From assembly GCA_040222455.1 (NCBI GenBank), contig JAVKDD010000001.1:62001-126000 (forward strand): 64,000 nt of DNA, read 5' to 3'. The notes under the pieces are model-generated. The model was not told the DNA's origin and ran no database searches. It saw only the letters and a list, made by a program, of their open reading frames with translations. Shown here piece by piece: positions 40,765-48,895 of the stretch (position 1 is the first letter of the stretch; every line of letters begins with the position of its first letter). The DNA comes from RHLJ01 sp040222455 (GTDB taxonomy: Bacteria; Bacteroidota; Rhodothermia; Balneolales; Balneolaceae). The position numbers were made by a program, and so were the translations under genes.

Positions 40765-43231
40765 TTCTATTGCTTCGTTCTTTCCAGAATGAAAACCCAA
40801 CGAATAAGGCTAAAAGTGCTTGTAAGCCTAATGAAATCCAACCTATGGTAACCCCTGTATAATAGGAAGTTGGTCGGAATTCGAGTGTCAAAGTATGCGA
40901 TCCTGCGGGAATTTCTAACCCTCTTAGAACATAATTGGTTTTATGAATTGGAATTTCTTCTCCGTTCAAGGTTGCAGTCCACCCAGCCGGATAATAGACC
41001 TCACTTAATACCAAAAATCCAGGTTTTTCTCTGGATATTTCCATCGTCATTTCCGGTCCGGTATAATTTGTAAAGGCAATTGTAGATGTACTGTCTGTTG
41101 ACGTTGATAGATTTCCTGTCGTTTCTACTACAGCAACTTTTGAATAATCAACTCCCATCCTATTTATAAAATCGAAAGCTTCAATTGGAGAGTCTACGGT
41201 TACTGCCGAATCTACAAAAAATGCTTTAGGCAGTAATTTTTCATTTTCATACACTGCCCCAGAATTACTAGCAAAAACTTGTGTTAATCCTGACATAGCA
41301 AGCCCTGGCTGATAAGTAATATATTTAATATTTAAAGCGCCAAGAAGTTCAAGGTTTAACCCACCACTTCCTTTAAATAAGGGTCCATCATTATTTTGAA
41401 TATCGGCAACAATGCTGAGCTTTGCCCCCGTATAACCGCCAATTGTTGGATAAAAGTAGGAGGGTGTTGCATCTTGAAAAGTACTCACTAAAAGAGGGAA
41501 TACTCTATTTTCGTACTCATTATTCTCTGAGTAAATATTATCAATAATATATTGGTCTATATCTCTTTTTTGAGATTCTAAGTAAGCAACGGCATCAACA
41601 TTGTTGTTCACAATTACTCGTTCAGGTATGTACCTTTTTCCAACCGAAATCATATCAACCCCAACTAAAAGAATAATTCCGAATGAAGCGATACCAATGG
41701 CAAGCTTTCCAGAAAATGCAAACCATATAATTGCCATTCCAAAACCTAAAAATAACGCAAAACGGAGTACATCTTTATTTGCTCTCTCTTGCCTTTCGGG
41801 TACTAGATTAGCTTGAACATAATTATTTGCTTGTTGGAGAACTTGAGGACTATTAGGATTTACCTGATTTTGTTGCGCAATTTGCATGGCAATATTATCG
41901 ACTTCACCGGGCTTTGTATAATCCATTGATTTTACCTGAACGAACAAAAAACCAAAAATTACAAGTGTAACTCCAATGGGTAGATATAATTCTTTTAGAG
42001 TTTTTTGCTTGGTAGCTAAATAATCAAAGAACCAGTTTAACCCATATACAGCTACAATTGTATAGCAGAAAGATGTGATTACTAACCAGGTTTCTGGAGC
42101 TCTAAATTTTTTAAAGAGTGGTATGTAATCGAATGCAAACTGATTTACAAGTAAGAAGTTTCCACCCCAAGCAAAGATGATACTTAACGTCCCAGTACCA
42201 AAAAATACGTACATTGTTTGACCTTTTTGCTTAAAAAGAGCCATTAACATAAATGGAAGAACTAACGCTCCAAGGTAATGTGGACCCGATGTAAAAGACT
42301 TGGGACCAAAATAATTGGGTGAAGCACCGCCAAAAAGTTCTGGCACAAATATTGTTAGTGTTTCTTTAATACCTTGAGACCAACCAAATGCATAACTAGT
42401 TGAAAGTCCTGTTGTCCCAGCTAAAGCCGAACCACCCCTGATGCTAAAATCAGCATATTCACGTAGCGTTAAAAAGCTTTGGGCATTACCGAGAACGCCA
42501 ATTATTCCGCCAACTAAAAGAAGCCCTGTAATAATCCAAAATTCCTTGTACTCTTTTAACCGGATTTTATTTATTGAATCTGCAATCCATAAAAATCCTA
42601 GCAAATACATAAAATAATAAGTGATTTGAGGATGGCCGGCTCGTACTTCTAGAGCAAAAGCAACAGTAAATAGAAGGAGACCCGATAGTTTTTTGGGTGA
42701 TCTGGTTAGCCTCCAATATCCTGCAAAAATCCAGGGTGCTAGTGCCAAAGCAAAAAACTTAGAGGTATGACCCGCTCCAATAATGATGGGGAAATAGGCG
42801 GTTAAGGCATAAGTTAAGCTCCCAAAAACCGCTGTTAAAGGCCTGAAGCCCATAAATATTAATAATAAATACATTCCAGAAAGCATTACCCAATACTGAA
42901 AAGCAGGATAAAACTTATGAAAAAATCTCGCGAGAAGATCTATATGTGGCGTAGCGCTAGTAACTGAAACTGGGTAAGCTGGCATTCCCATATACATATT
43001 ACTTACCCAAAGAGGTTCACGGTCGAATTGTTCTCGATATTCAATAACAGATTCAGCACCTGCTCTCCATTGAGTTATATCATGCCGTTGAAGTTCTTTC
43101 CCGCCAAGGGTAGTATCAAAAAATAGAATAAGAGGAATGATAAAAAGTATAGCTAATGCAACTATATGTTGGCGAGAAGTAGGTAATTGGTAGAAAAAAT
43201 CTGTTGAAGAAGAATCTGAAGATTTGGTCAT
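40754..43231 (-). CDS. YfhO family multi-spanning membrane protein (GT-C-like)
   Basis: An 825-residue protein of the YfhO family (PF09586), with around a dozen hydrophobic helices and a large C-terminal extracytoplasmic domain. YfhO proteins are GT-C-like and are implicated in transferring sugars from polyprenyl-phosphate carriers to teichoic acids or surface glycans. The first external loop carries acidic residues (GGKELQRHDITQWRAGAESV), as in GT-C enzymes. Later segments include PLTAVFGSLTYALTAYFPII and GAGHTSKFFALALAPWIFAG. The C-terminal beta-rich part (FLVLSEVYYPAGWTATLNGE) and one last helix end the protein. It begins four bases after gatC and leads the glycan genes. Its role in this locus, glycan side-chain addition, is inference. 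Confidence 0.87.
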   Translation of the reverse strand: MTKSSDSSSTDFFYQLPTSRQHIVALAILFIIPLILFFDTTLGGKELQRHDITQWRAGAESVIEYREQFDREPLWVSNMYMGMPAYPVSVTSATPHIDLLARFFHKFYPAFQYWVMLSGMYLLLIFMGFRPLTAVFGSLTYALTAYFPIIIGAGHTSKFFALALAPWIFAGYWRLTRSPKKLSGLLLFTVAFALEVRAGHPQITYYFMYLLGFLWIADSINKIRLKEYKEFWIITGLLLVGGIIGVLGNAQSFLTLREYADFSIRGGSALAGTTGLSTSYAFGWSQGIKETLTIFVPELFGGASPNYFGPKSFTSGPHYLGALVLPFMLMALFKQKGQTMYVFFGTGTLSIIFAWGGNFLLVNQFAFDYIPLFKKFRAPETWLVITSFCYTIVAVYGLNWFFDYLATKQKTLKELYLPIGVTLVIFGFLFVQVKSMDYTKPGEVDNIAMQIAQQNQVNPNSPQVLQQANNYVQANLVPERQERANKDVLRFALFLGFGMAIIWFAFSGKLAIGIASFGIILLVGVDMISVGKRYIPERVIVNNNVDAVAYLESQKRDIDQYIIDNIYSENNEYENRVFPLLVSTFQDATPSYFYPTIGGYTGAKLSIVADIQNNDGPLFKGSGGLNLELLGALNIKYITYQPGLAMSGLTQVFASNSGAVYENEKLLPKAFFVDSAVTVDSPIEAFDFINRMGVDYSKVAVVETTGNLSTSTDSTSTIAFTNYTGPEMTMEISREKPGFLVLSEVYYPAGWTATLNGEEIPIHKTNYVLRGLEIPAGSHTLTLEFRPTSYYTGVTIGWISLGLQALLALFVGFSFWKERSNRSEA

Positions 43232-43234
43232 AAA

Positions 43235-43522
43235 TTATTCGATTACTTTTGGAACTCTGAAATAATCGGAGTCGGCATCCGGAGCATTTTTCAGGGCGTC
43301 ATCGTGAGAAATTGTGGGCTTAGCTACATCTGTTCTAAGCCTGCTATTCATTTCAATTACATGCTCAAGAGGTTTTACATTAGATGTGTCAAGTTCATTC
43401 AACAAATCCATATAGCCTAAAATCTTATTCATATCACCAGCTAAGTTTTTCACATCTTCTTCTGATAACTGAAGACGGGCCAGATTTGCAACATAACGAA
43501 CTTCTTTTTCTGAAACGGACAT
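43235..43522 (-). CDS. gatC: Asp-tRNA(Asn)/Glu-tRNA(Gln) amidotransferase subunit C
   Basis: 95-residue GatC, the small subunit that stabilises the GatCAB amidotransferase converting mis-acylated Glu-tRNA(Gln) and/or Asp-tRNA(Asn). The family pattern is clear: SEKEVRYVANLARLQLSEED at the N-terminus, MNKILGYMDLLNELDTSNVK in the middle, then VKPLEHVIEMNSRLRTD and the C-terminal SDYFRVPKVIE. Length is normal. gatA and gatB are not in the window. It is the first gene of the minus-strand run that continues into the YfhO and polysaccharide genes with a three-base gap, and is divergent from ptsH. Confidence 0.95.
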   Translation of the reverse strand: MSVSEKEVRYVANLARLQLSEEDVKNLAGDMNKILGYMDLLNELDTSNVKPLEHVIEMNSRLRTDVAKPTISHDDALKNAPDADSDYFRVPKVIE

Positions 43523-43667
43523 AGTATTTGTTTTTTACATTGAGGCCTAAGTTAAGAAAGAAACGTTTAAAGGTTAATTTATAGTGAAAGAAATTTGCAA
43601 CCATTACATGAATTTATTTCTAAAGGCTTTTTAGATTTTTCTTTCAGGAAGAATACTATATTAAGCC

Positions 43668-43940
43668 ATGATCAAAAAGAAAGTTACCATATTAAACAGT
43701 TCTGGTTTACATGCCCGACCTTCTGCTGCGTTAGTGAAGCTCGCAAGTAAGTTTAAGTCCGATTTCTACATTCATATGTATGGTTATCGAGTAAACGGAA
43801 AAAGTATACTTGGGGTAATGACATTAGCTGCGGAACAAGGAGCCGAATTGGTTTTTGAGGTAGATGGGTCGGATGAAAAAGAGGCATTAGAAAGCATTCT
43901 CGAACTTGTAGAAAACAAGTTTGGAATGATAAATGAATAG
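43668..43940 (+). CDS. ptsH: HPr phosphocarrier protein
   Basis: A 90-residue HPr of the phosphotransferase system. The histidine phosphorylated by enzyme I is His15 in SSGLHARPSAALVKLA. Ser46, in NGKSILGVMTLAAEQG, corresponds to the site that HPr kinase/phosphorylase modifies in Gram-positive and many other bacteria, so kinase control is possible if an hprK gene exists elsewhere. The start ATG has CAGGAAG upstream. ptsI follows after five bases. No sugar-specific EII gene is visible in the window; the only EIIA-like domains are on the two permeases at 22.8-27.1 kb. Confidence 0.95.
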   Translation: MIKKKVTILNSSGLHARPSAALVKLASKFKSDFYIHMYGYRVNGKSILGVMTLAAEQGAELVFEVDGSDEKEALESILELVENKFGMINE

Positions 43941-43945
43941 CTACT

Positions 43946-45658
43946 ATGAGCATTCAAAAGAAAGGAGAGATATCGATAAAAGGATTGCCTGGGAGTGAAG
44001 GAATTGCAATCGGGAAAGTGTTGGTCTTAGACCAAAAAAAGAAAAAAGTCCAGCCAAGAAAAATTAAATCCGAGTTTTTACAAAATCATTTAAATCGTTA
44101 TGCAAAGGCAAAACAGCAGTTTTTAAAAGAACTGGAAGAGCTGACCACAAATCTTGATAATGAAACTGCAGGAATTCTTGAAACACAAAAGCATATTGTC
44201 TCAGATATCGAGATTGAGCAACGAATTAATGCAGCAATAAAGAATGAAAGTTATTCAGTAGATTATTCTATCTATAAGATATTTAATGAGTTCATCGAAC
44301 GTTTAATGGAAAGTGGTTCGGAGCTTTTTCAGCAACGAATTATCGATATAGAAAATATTCGGGACCGCTTGATAGCTCTCTCCTGTGAGAATGAAAAAAT
44401 ACTGGAAGTGGAAAAAGGAGCCATTTTAATTGTAAAGGAAATTAGTCCTACAGATTTAGTTTCTTATCATGAAAAAGGAGTGGCAGGTTTGATAATGGAC
44501 AAAGGTGGAGTTACTTCACACGCTGCTATTATTGCGCATTCATTAAATATTCCATGCTTAGTAAGTACAAAAGTTGCAGTACAGTCCGCTTCACTATCAA
44601 AACAAGCAATTGTTAATGCAACTAATGGAGAACTGATACTTAACCCTTCTAAGGAAACGCTAACAGTTTTTCGGAAAAAGTTACGTAAGATTCAACGTTC
44701 GAAAGCCGCTCTAAGAATATCTAAAAAAGCATCAGAAACTCGGGATGGGATTCCATTTCATTTGAGAGCAAATATTGAGTTCCCTCAGGAGCTTTCAATA
44801 GCAAAACAATTTGGAGCAGAAGGGATCGGGTTATTGAGAACCGAAGCTCTACTTTATGGTGGAGTTGCAAAAAAAAGCGAGTCGGAACAAGATATTTTTT
44901 ATGAGCAGATACTTTTAAATAGCTCCGGTCAAGTAACAATAAGGCTGTTTGATGTAGGTGGAGATAAGTTAAATGCACATACACCCGATGAAGCAAACCC
45001 ATTTCTAGGGTGGAGAGGAATTCGGATGTTACTTGATGAGAAAGAAATGCTTATTAGCCAGATTAGAGCAATTTTAAAGGTTGCAGGAAAATTTCCAGGT
45101 CGAATAAAGATTCTAGTTCCAATGATTAGTGTGTTTGAGGAAATAGTTGAAGTAAAAAAAGTGATCACTCAGGTAAAGAAATCTTTAATTAGTGAAGGCT
45201 CAAAAGTAGATGAATCGGTAGAAATTGGCATTATGATTGAAGTGCCAAGTGTAGCGCTTTTAGCAAAGCATTTTGCAAAAGAAGTAGATTTCTTTAGTAT
45301 TGGTACAAATGATCTTACTCAGTACACACTAGCAGTAGATCGAGGAAATGAACAAATTAGCGCGCTCTATCAGCAACACCATCCTTCAGTTTGGCAACTC
45401 ATTAAACTTACTAAAGAAGCAGCGGATGAAAATGAAATTGATTTGAGTGTTTGTGGAGAATTAGCAGGTGATACGCTTGGTGCCTCTTGTCTGATAGGAA
45501 TGGGGATAAATGATTTGAGTATGTCACCGACCTCAATCGCCCGGGTGAAAGAGACGCTGATCAACCAATCTAGTGCTGAGCTAAAGAAATTATCTGAACA
45601 AATTTTAGCGTGTAAAACAAACTCAGAAGTGCAAAATTTCTACAAAAGCTGGAAATAG
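43946..45658 (+). CDS. ptsI: phosphoenolpyruvate-protein phosphotransferase, PTS enzyme I
   Basis: A 570-residue EI that takes phosphate from PEP and gives it to HPr. The phospho-histidine is His192 in DKGGVTSHAAIIAHSLNIP. The PEP-binding barrel includes GAEGIGLLRTEALLYG, RLFDVGGDKLNAHTPDEANP and FFSIGTNDLTQYTLAVDRGN. The catalytic Cys503 is in LSVCGELAGDTLG. Length matches standard EI. The N-terminus, ISIKGLPGSEGIAIGKVLVL, is followed by a Lys-rich stretch (KKKKVQPRKIK) that is slightly unusual. With ptsH it forms a minimal PTS relay, and a regulatory rather than sugar-transport role is plausible. Confidence 0.95.
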   Translation: MSIQKKGEISIKGLPGSEGIAIGKVLVLDQKKKKVQPRKIKSEFLQNHLNRYAKAKQQFLKELEELTTNLDNETAGILETQKHIVSDIEIEQRINAAIKNESYSVDYSIYKIFNEFIERLMESGSELFQQRIIDIENIRDRLIALSCENEKILEVEKGAILIVKEISPTDLVSYHEKGVAGLIMDKGGVTSHAAIIAHSLNIPCLVSTKVAVQSASLSKQAIVNATNGELILNPSKETLTVFRKKLRKIQRSKAALRISKKASETRDGIPFHLRANIEFPQELSIAKQFGAEGIGLLRTEALLYGGVAKKSESEQDIFYEQILLNSSGQVTIRLFDVGGDKLNAHTPDEANPFLGWRGIRMLLDEKEMLISQIRAILKVAGKFPGRIKILVPMISVFEEIVEVKKVITQVKKSLISEGSKVDESVEIGIMIEVPSVALLAKHFAKEVDFFSIGTNDLTQYTLAVDRGNEQISALYQQHHPSVWQLIKLTKEAADENEIDLSVCGELAGDTLGASCLIGMGINDLSMSPTSIARVKETLINQSSAELKKLSEQILACKTNSEVQNFYKSWK

Positions 45659-45889
45659 AATGTTTTTTTAAAAGAGCCAAGTTTATTTTTTAAGAGCTAA
45701 TAAGAATTAACTTCACTTGCTTTTTGAAGGAAACGGTTCCATGCATTAGTTATTTAATAAAAAAAATATAATTAACTAATTTATTTAATTATATATAATT
45801 AACCAGTAATTAAATTACGGTGAATTAATTGAATTGATTAAATAAAATAGGTATTTTAAACTTCATTTTTAATAAAACTGATTGTTGAT
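45659..45889. promoter_or_regulatory. very AT-rich intergenic region upstream of the CBM48 gene
   Basis: 231 bases between ptsI and the CBM48 gene. The stretch at about 45752-45855 is almost only A and T and contains self-complementary pieces such as AATTATATATAATT (45787-45800). No reading frame, repeat family or clear -35/-10 pair stands out. It probably carries the promoter of the downstream four-gene run. The short motif AGAGC recurs at 45673 and 45691, and nothing else is recognised. Confidence 0.35.
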
Positions 45890-46189
45890 ATGTTGGAAAA
45901 AAAATTCACTCCAAAAAGAACAGTATGTAAAGTTACTTTTTCTGTTCCTTCAGAAATCGTATCTAAAGAAGTTGCTCTAGCTGGCGACTTTAACGAATGG
46001 GACACTACTCCACTTGCTCTGGATGAAAAAAAAGGTGTTTACAAAACAGAAGTAAAACTAAAACCAGAATCTGAGTACAAATTCAAATACTTGATTGACG
46101 GTGAAACTTGGGAAAACGATTATGCAGCTGATGCATACGTGCCCAATGAATTTGGAACGGAAGATTCTCTGGTTGCAATAGGGAAATAA
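45890..46189 (+). CDS. single-domain CBM48 / glycogen-binding (isoamylase N-terminal-like) protein
   Basis: A 99-residue protein consisting almost entirely of a CBM48/AMPK-beta-type early set domain. Family marks are RTVCKVTFSVPSEIVSKEVA, LAGDFNEWDTTPLALDEKKG and YKFKYLIDGETWENDYAADA. The conserved Trp and the GDFNxW element are in the usual glycogen-binding positions. No catalytic domain is attached, so it may bind glycogen or a protein partner. It precedes the birA-tilS-hpt run by five bases and is probably co-transcribed, although these functions are unrelated. The short gap and the AT-rich upstream region suggest it is the promoter-proximal gene of that run. Confidence 0.88.
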   Translation: MLEKKFTPKRTVCKVTFSVPSEIVSKEVALAGDFNEWDTTPLALDEKKGVYKTEVKLKPESEYKFKYLIDGETWENDYAADAYVPNEFGTEDSLVAIGK

Positions 46190-46194
46190 CCTCG

Positions 46195-46977
46195 TTGTTT
46201 AATACACAACATTTTGAAGATTCTTTAGCTACGTCCTGGTTGGGACGTAGCTTCTTTTATTTCCCGGAATTAAGCTCTACCAATTCCTATTCTAAAGTTA
46301 TGAGTAGAGTTGACACGCTACATGGCTCATTGGTTTTAGCAGATTCCCAAACCGATGGTAGAGGGCAGTATAACAAAGAATGGAAAGCCAACCCTCAGGA
46401 AAATCTTACTTTTAGTTTAATTTTTGAGCCAAATAGTCAACAACGTTTAACCATACTTACACTTGCATGTGCCTTAGCAGTTGCAGATGTATGTGGCGAA
46501 CATGTTCGCTCCTCATTCGATTTAAAGTGGCCAAATGATGTACTTTTTAAAGGTAGAAAACTTGCCGGACTCTTAACCGAAGCCATATATAATGGAAATG
46601 TTCTTGAACGAGTAATTGTCGGAATAGGAATTAATGTAAACCAATCCACTTTTGATGAGACAGTAAAGAATTCTGCAATTTCACTTTTTCAAATCACAAA
46701 GAAGAACTATTCAAGAGAAAGATTATTAGCTGGAATTTTGATAAGAATAGAATATTACTACAGACTTTGGGACAAAAGAGATATAGATTTGATTAGAACC
46801 ATAAATAAAACCTTGTTGGGATTTGGTTCATGGACTACCATTAATGTTAATGGTGTAGAAAAAGAAGGAAAATTTAAGTTTCTCGGAGTTAATGAAAATG
46901 GTTCGCTTCTGGTATTGAATAAGGAGCTTGAAGTAGATACTTTTTCCTATGAGCAAGTCCGCATCCAACTTCATTGA
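46195..46977 (+). CDS. birA: biotin--[acetyl-CoA carboxylase] ligase
   Basis: Activates biotin as biotinyl-AMP and attaches it to the carrier protein of acetyl-CoA carboxylase. The 260-residue protein has only the catalytic and C-terminal domains; the N-terminal DNA-binding domain of E. coli BirA is absent, so it cannot be a repressor of that type. Key motifs are FPELSSTNSYSK, the biotin/AMP loop DGRGQYNKEWKANP, FDLKWPNDVLFKGRKLAGLL and RVIVGIGINVNQS. The start is TTG 46195, five bases after the previous gene; no ATG lies before the conserved region. Its 3' end overlaps tilS by 29 bases. Confidence 0.92.
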   Translation: MFNTQHFEDSLATSWLGRSFFYFPELSSTNSYSKVMSRVDTLHGSLVLADSQTDGRGQYNKEWKANPQENLTFSLIFEPNSQQRLTILTLACALAVADVCGEHVRSSFDLKWPNDVLFKGRKLAGLLTEAIYNGNVLERVIVGIGINVNQSTFDETVKNSAISLFQITKKNYSRERLLAGILIRIEYYYRLWDKRDIDLIRTINKTLLGFGSWTTINVNGVEKEGKFKFLGVNENGSLLVLNKELEVDTFSYEQVRIQLH

Positions 46978-48286
46978 AAAGTCTGTATTAGATTCTCTCA
47001 ATTCATTACCCCTCAAAAAGCCAAAAGTGCTTCTTGGAGTTAGTGGAGGTCCCGATTCTATGGCATTGATGTATGCTTTTTTTAAAGCAAAAGTTGATGT
47101 GATGGTGGTGCATATTAATTATGGAATTCGTGGAATTGAATCAGATTTAGATCAGGAACTCGTTGAAGGCATGTGCACCGAATGGGGATTTGAGTGTTGT
47201 ACATTAAGATTAGAGAGTAGAGAGAAGATTGGCAATTTTCAAAATTGGGCAAGGGATGAGCGATATAGAATATTCAGAGATCTAAAAGAAGTGAATCGGG
47301 CTGATTGTATAGCTACAGCTCATCACCAAAACGATCAAATCGAAACAATCCTACAAAAACTATTTCGGGGAAGTGGTGTTGAAGCATGGCAGGGAATGAA
47401 GGTATGGGACGACGAGTTGATCCGTCCATTGCTATTTTTTTCAAAAGCAGAAATATTACAGTATTGTGAACAGGAAGCTATTCCACATAGAATTGATGAA
47501 AGTAATTTGGAATCGGGATACGCTCGAAATTTTATTAGAAATGAGCTTGAGGAGTCATTCGATAAGTTTTTTCCAGGTTGGCGTTCAAATATATTAGCTC
47601 TTTCTGAAAAAGGTGAGATAACCGATCTAGCTATTCAGTCAATTTTAGATTCGATGTTAGAAGATGAGGGCTTGAGGCTTTCTAAATTTTCTAAGCTTGA
47701 TGAGAAGTTGAAACCTTCAGTATTGAAGAAATTCATTACTCTAGATAACATGGATTTATCATTCTCAAAAGGAATGCTACTTCAACTATTAGAAATAGAA
47801 AAAGCGCAAGTTGGAACTACTCTATCCATTTCAAATTCTTTATCTCTTGTGAGAGATCGTTCATTTATTGCATTAAAAAACGAATCATCAACCGATCTTT
47901 CATTAAAGTTTAGCAAGAAGGAAGTAAAGCCAGGTATTAAAACACAAGGGCTCGAAATTACCATCACTCAAGATGTTAAAAAAGATAGTTCTTTATTTTT
48001 TGATGCCGCATTAATCAAGTGGCCATTAACCCTTAAAAGATGGTCTGAAGGAGATAAGTTCATTCCTTTTGGGATGAAAGGTTCTCAAAAAATATCCGAT
48101 CATCTTACGAATCGAAAAATATCTTCATCGAAAAAAGAAAAAGCTTTGATATTAAGTGATGTAGATAGTACTATTTACGCCATAATTTTCCCTGCTAAAG
48201 CAAGTAATGGTGAAATTGGGACCATCTCAGAAATTGTTAGATGTACAGAACATACAACCGAATACCTGACCATAAACCTGAAGTAG
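46949..48286 (+). CDS. tilS: tRNA(Ile)-lysidine synthetase
   Basis: Modifies C34 of the CAU anticodon tRNA-Ile to lysidine so that it reads AUA. It is a 445-residue N-type ATP pyrophosphatase with the P-loop SGGPDSMALMYAF near residue 30 (VLLGVSGGPDS), HINYGIRGIESDLDQ, and IATAHHQNDQIETILQKLFR. The C-terminal TilS domain is visible (LKRWSEGDKFIPFGMKGSQK, ISDHLTNRKISSSKKEKALI). Length agrees with E. coli TilS (432). It starts within birA (29-base overlap) and hpt follows after seven bases; the tilS-hpt order is common in bacteria. It is essential in most species. Confidence 0.94.
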   Translation: MSKSASNFIEKSVLDSLNSLPLKKPKVLLGVSGGPDSMALMYAFFKAKVDVMVVHINYGIRGIESDLDQELVEGMCTEWGFECCTLRLESREKIGNFQNWARDERYRIFRDLKEVNRADCIATAHHQNDQIETILQKLFRGSGVEAWQGMKVWDDELIRPLLFFSKAEILQYCEQEAIPHRIDESNLESGYARNFIRNELEESFDKFFPGWRSNILALSEKGEITDLAIQSILDSMLEDEGLRLSKFSKLDEKLKPSVLKKFITLDNMDLSFSKGMLLQLLEIEKAQVGTTLSISNSLSLVRDRSFIALKNESSTDLSLKFSKKEVKPGIKTQGLEITITQDVKKDSSLFFDAALIKWPLTLKRWSEGDKFIPFGMKGSQKISDHLTNRKISSSKKEKALILSDVDSTIYAIIFPAKASNGEIGTISEIVRCTEHTTEYLTINLK

Positions 48287-48293
48287 AAATATC

Positions 48294-48851
48294 ATGAGTT
48301 TTTATCTACCTAAAACTGTTAATTGCAATGGGGAAGTGTTCGAAGTTTTTATAACTAAAGCACAGATTGAAGCGCGAATCTCGTTATTAGGCGAGCAGCT
48401 AGACAAAGATTTTAAAGGCAAGAAGCCCATTTTTATTGGGATACTAAATGGAGCGTTTATTTTTTTGGCAGATTTAATGAGGAACGTAACCATTGAATGC
48501 GAGGTCGATTTCATGAAGTTGAGTAGTTATGGTGATGCTAAAGTTTCCTCCGGAGAAGTGACAGAATTGAAAGAAATTGATGCAAAGATAAATGGTAGAC
48601 ATATAATTTTAGTAGAAGATATTGTTGATACAGGACTTTCTATGAAGTACATGGTAAATCGTTTAAATATATATGAGCCTGCATCAATATCTGTAATTAC
48701 ACTGCTTCATAAGAAAGATGCTACAAAACATGACGTTCAAATTGATTATGTTGGTTTTGAAATTCCTACAAAATTCGTTTTAGGTTACGGATTAGATTAT
48801 GCCCAAGAAGGTAGAAATCTTGCTCAGATTTATGCTCTGAATGAGGGTTAG
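48294..48851 (+). CDS. hpt: hypoxanthine phosphoribosyltransferase
   Basis: Purine salvage: converts hypoxanthine or guanine plus PRPP to IMP or GMP. The 185-residue protein has the PRPP-binding loop ILVEDIVDTGLSM, the N-terminal catalytic region FIGILNGAFIFLADLMRNV, VDFMKLSSYGDAKVSSGEV, and the purine-specificity segment PTKFVLGYGLDYAQEGRNL. These define the 6-oxopurine branch of the type I PRTase fold. It follows tilS by seven bases and ends the CBM48-birA-tilS-hpt run; a hairpin lies shortly downstream. Confidence 0.94.
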   Translation: MSFYLPKTVNCNGEVFEVFITKAQIEARISLLGEQLDKDFKGKKPIFIGILNGAFIFLADLMRNVTIECEVDFMKLSSYGDAKVSSGEVTELKEIDAKINGRHIILVEDIVDTGLSMKYMVNRLNIYEPASISVITLLHKKDATKHDVQIDYVGFEIPTKFVLGYGLDYAQEGRNLAQIYALNEG

Positions 48852-48860
48852 GTTAAAAAA

Positions 48861-48878
48861 TCTGGAGTAGCTTCCAGA
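48861..48878 (+). other. hairpin between hpt and the sensor kinase gene
   Basis: TCTGGA (48861-48866) and TCCAGA (48873-48878) are exact inverted repeats around a six-base loop, nine bases after the hpt stop. The T-run of a terminator is missing, and GAGGAG, a possible ribosome site for the next gene, partly overlaps the hairpin end. Confidence 0.4.
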
Positions 48879-48895
48879 GGAGTGACAATAATAGG

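Noticed and set aside
45752..45855. AT-rich block as a possible replication origin
   Set aside because: No DnaA-box cluster, no dnaA/dnaN/gidA neighbours, and neighbouring genes are PTS and birA; more likely a promoter region.
46437..46649. 70-codon minus-strand frame in birA
   Set aside because: Antisense to a conserved catalytic domain, with no homology-like features.
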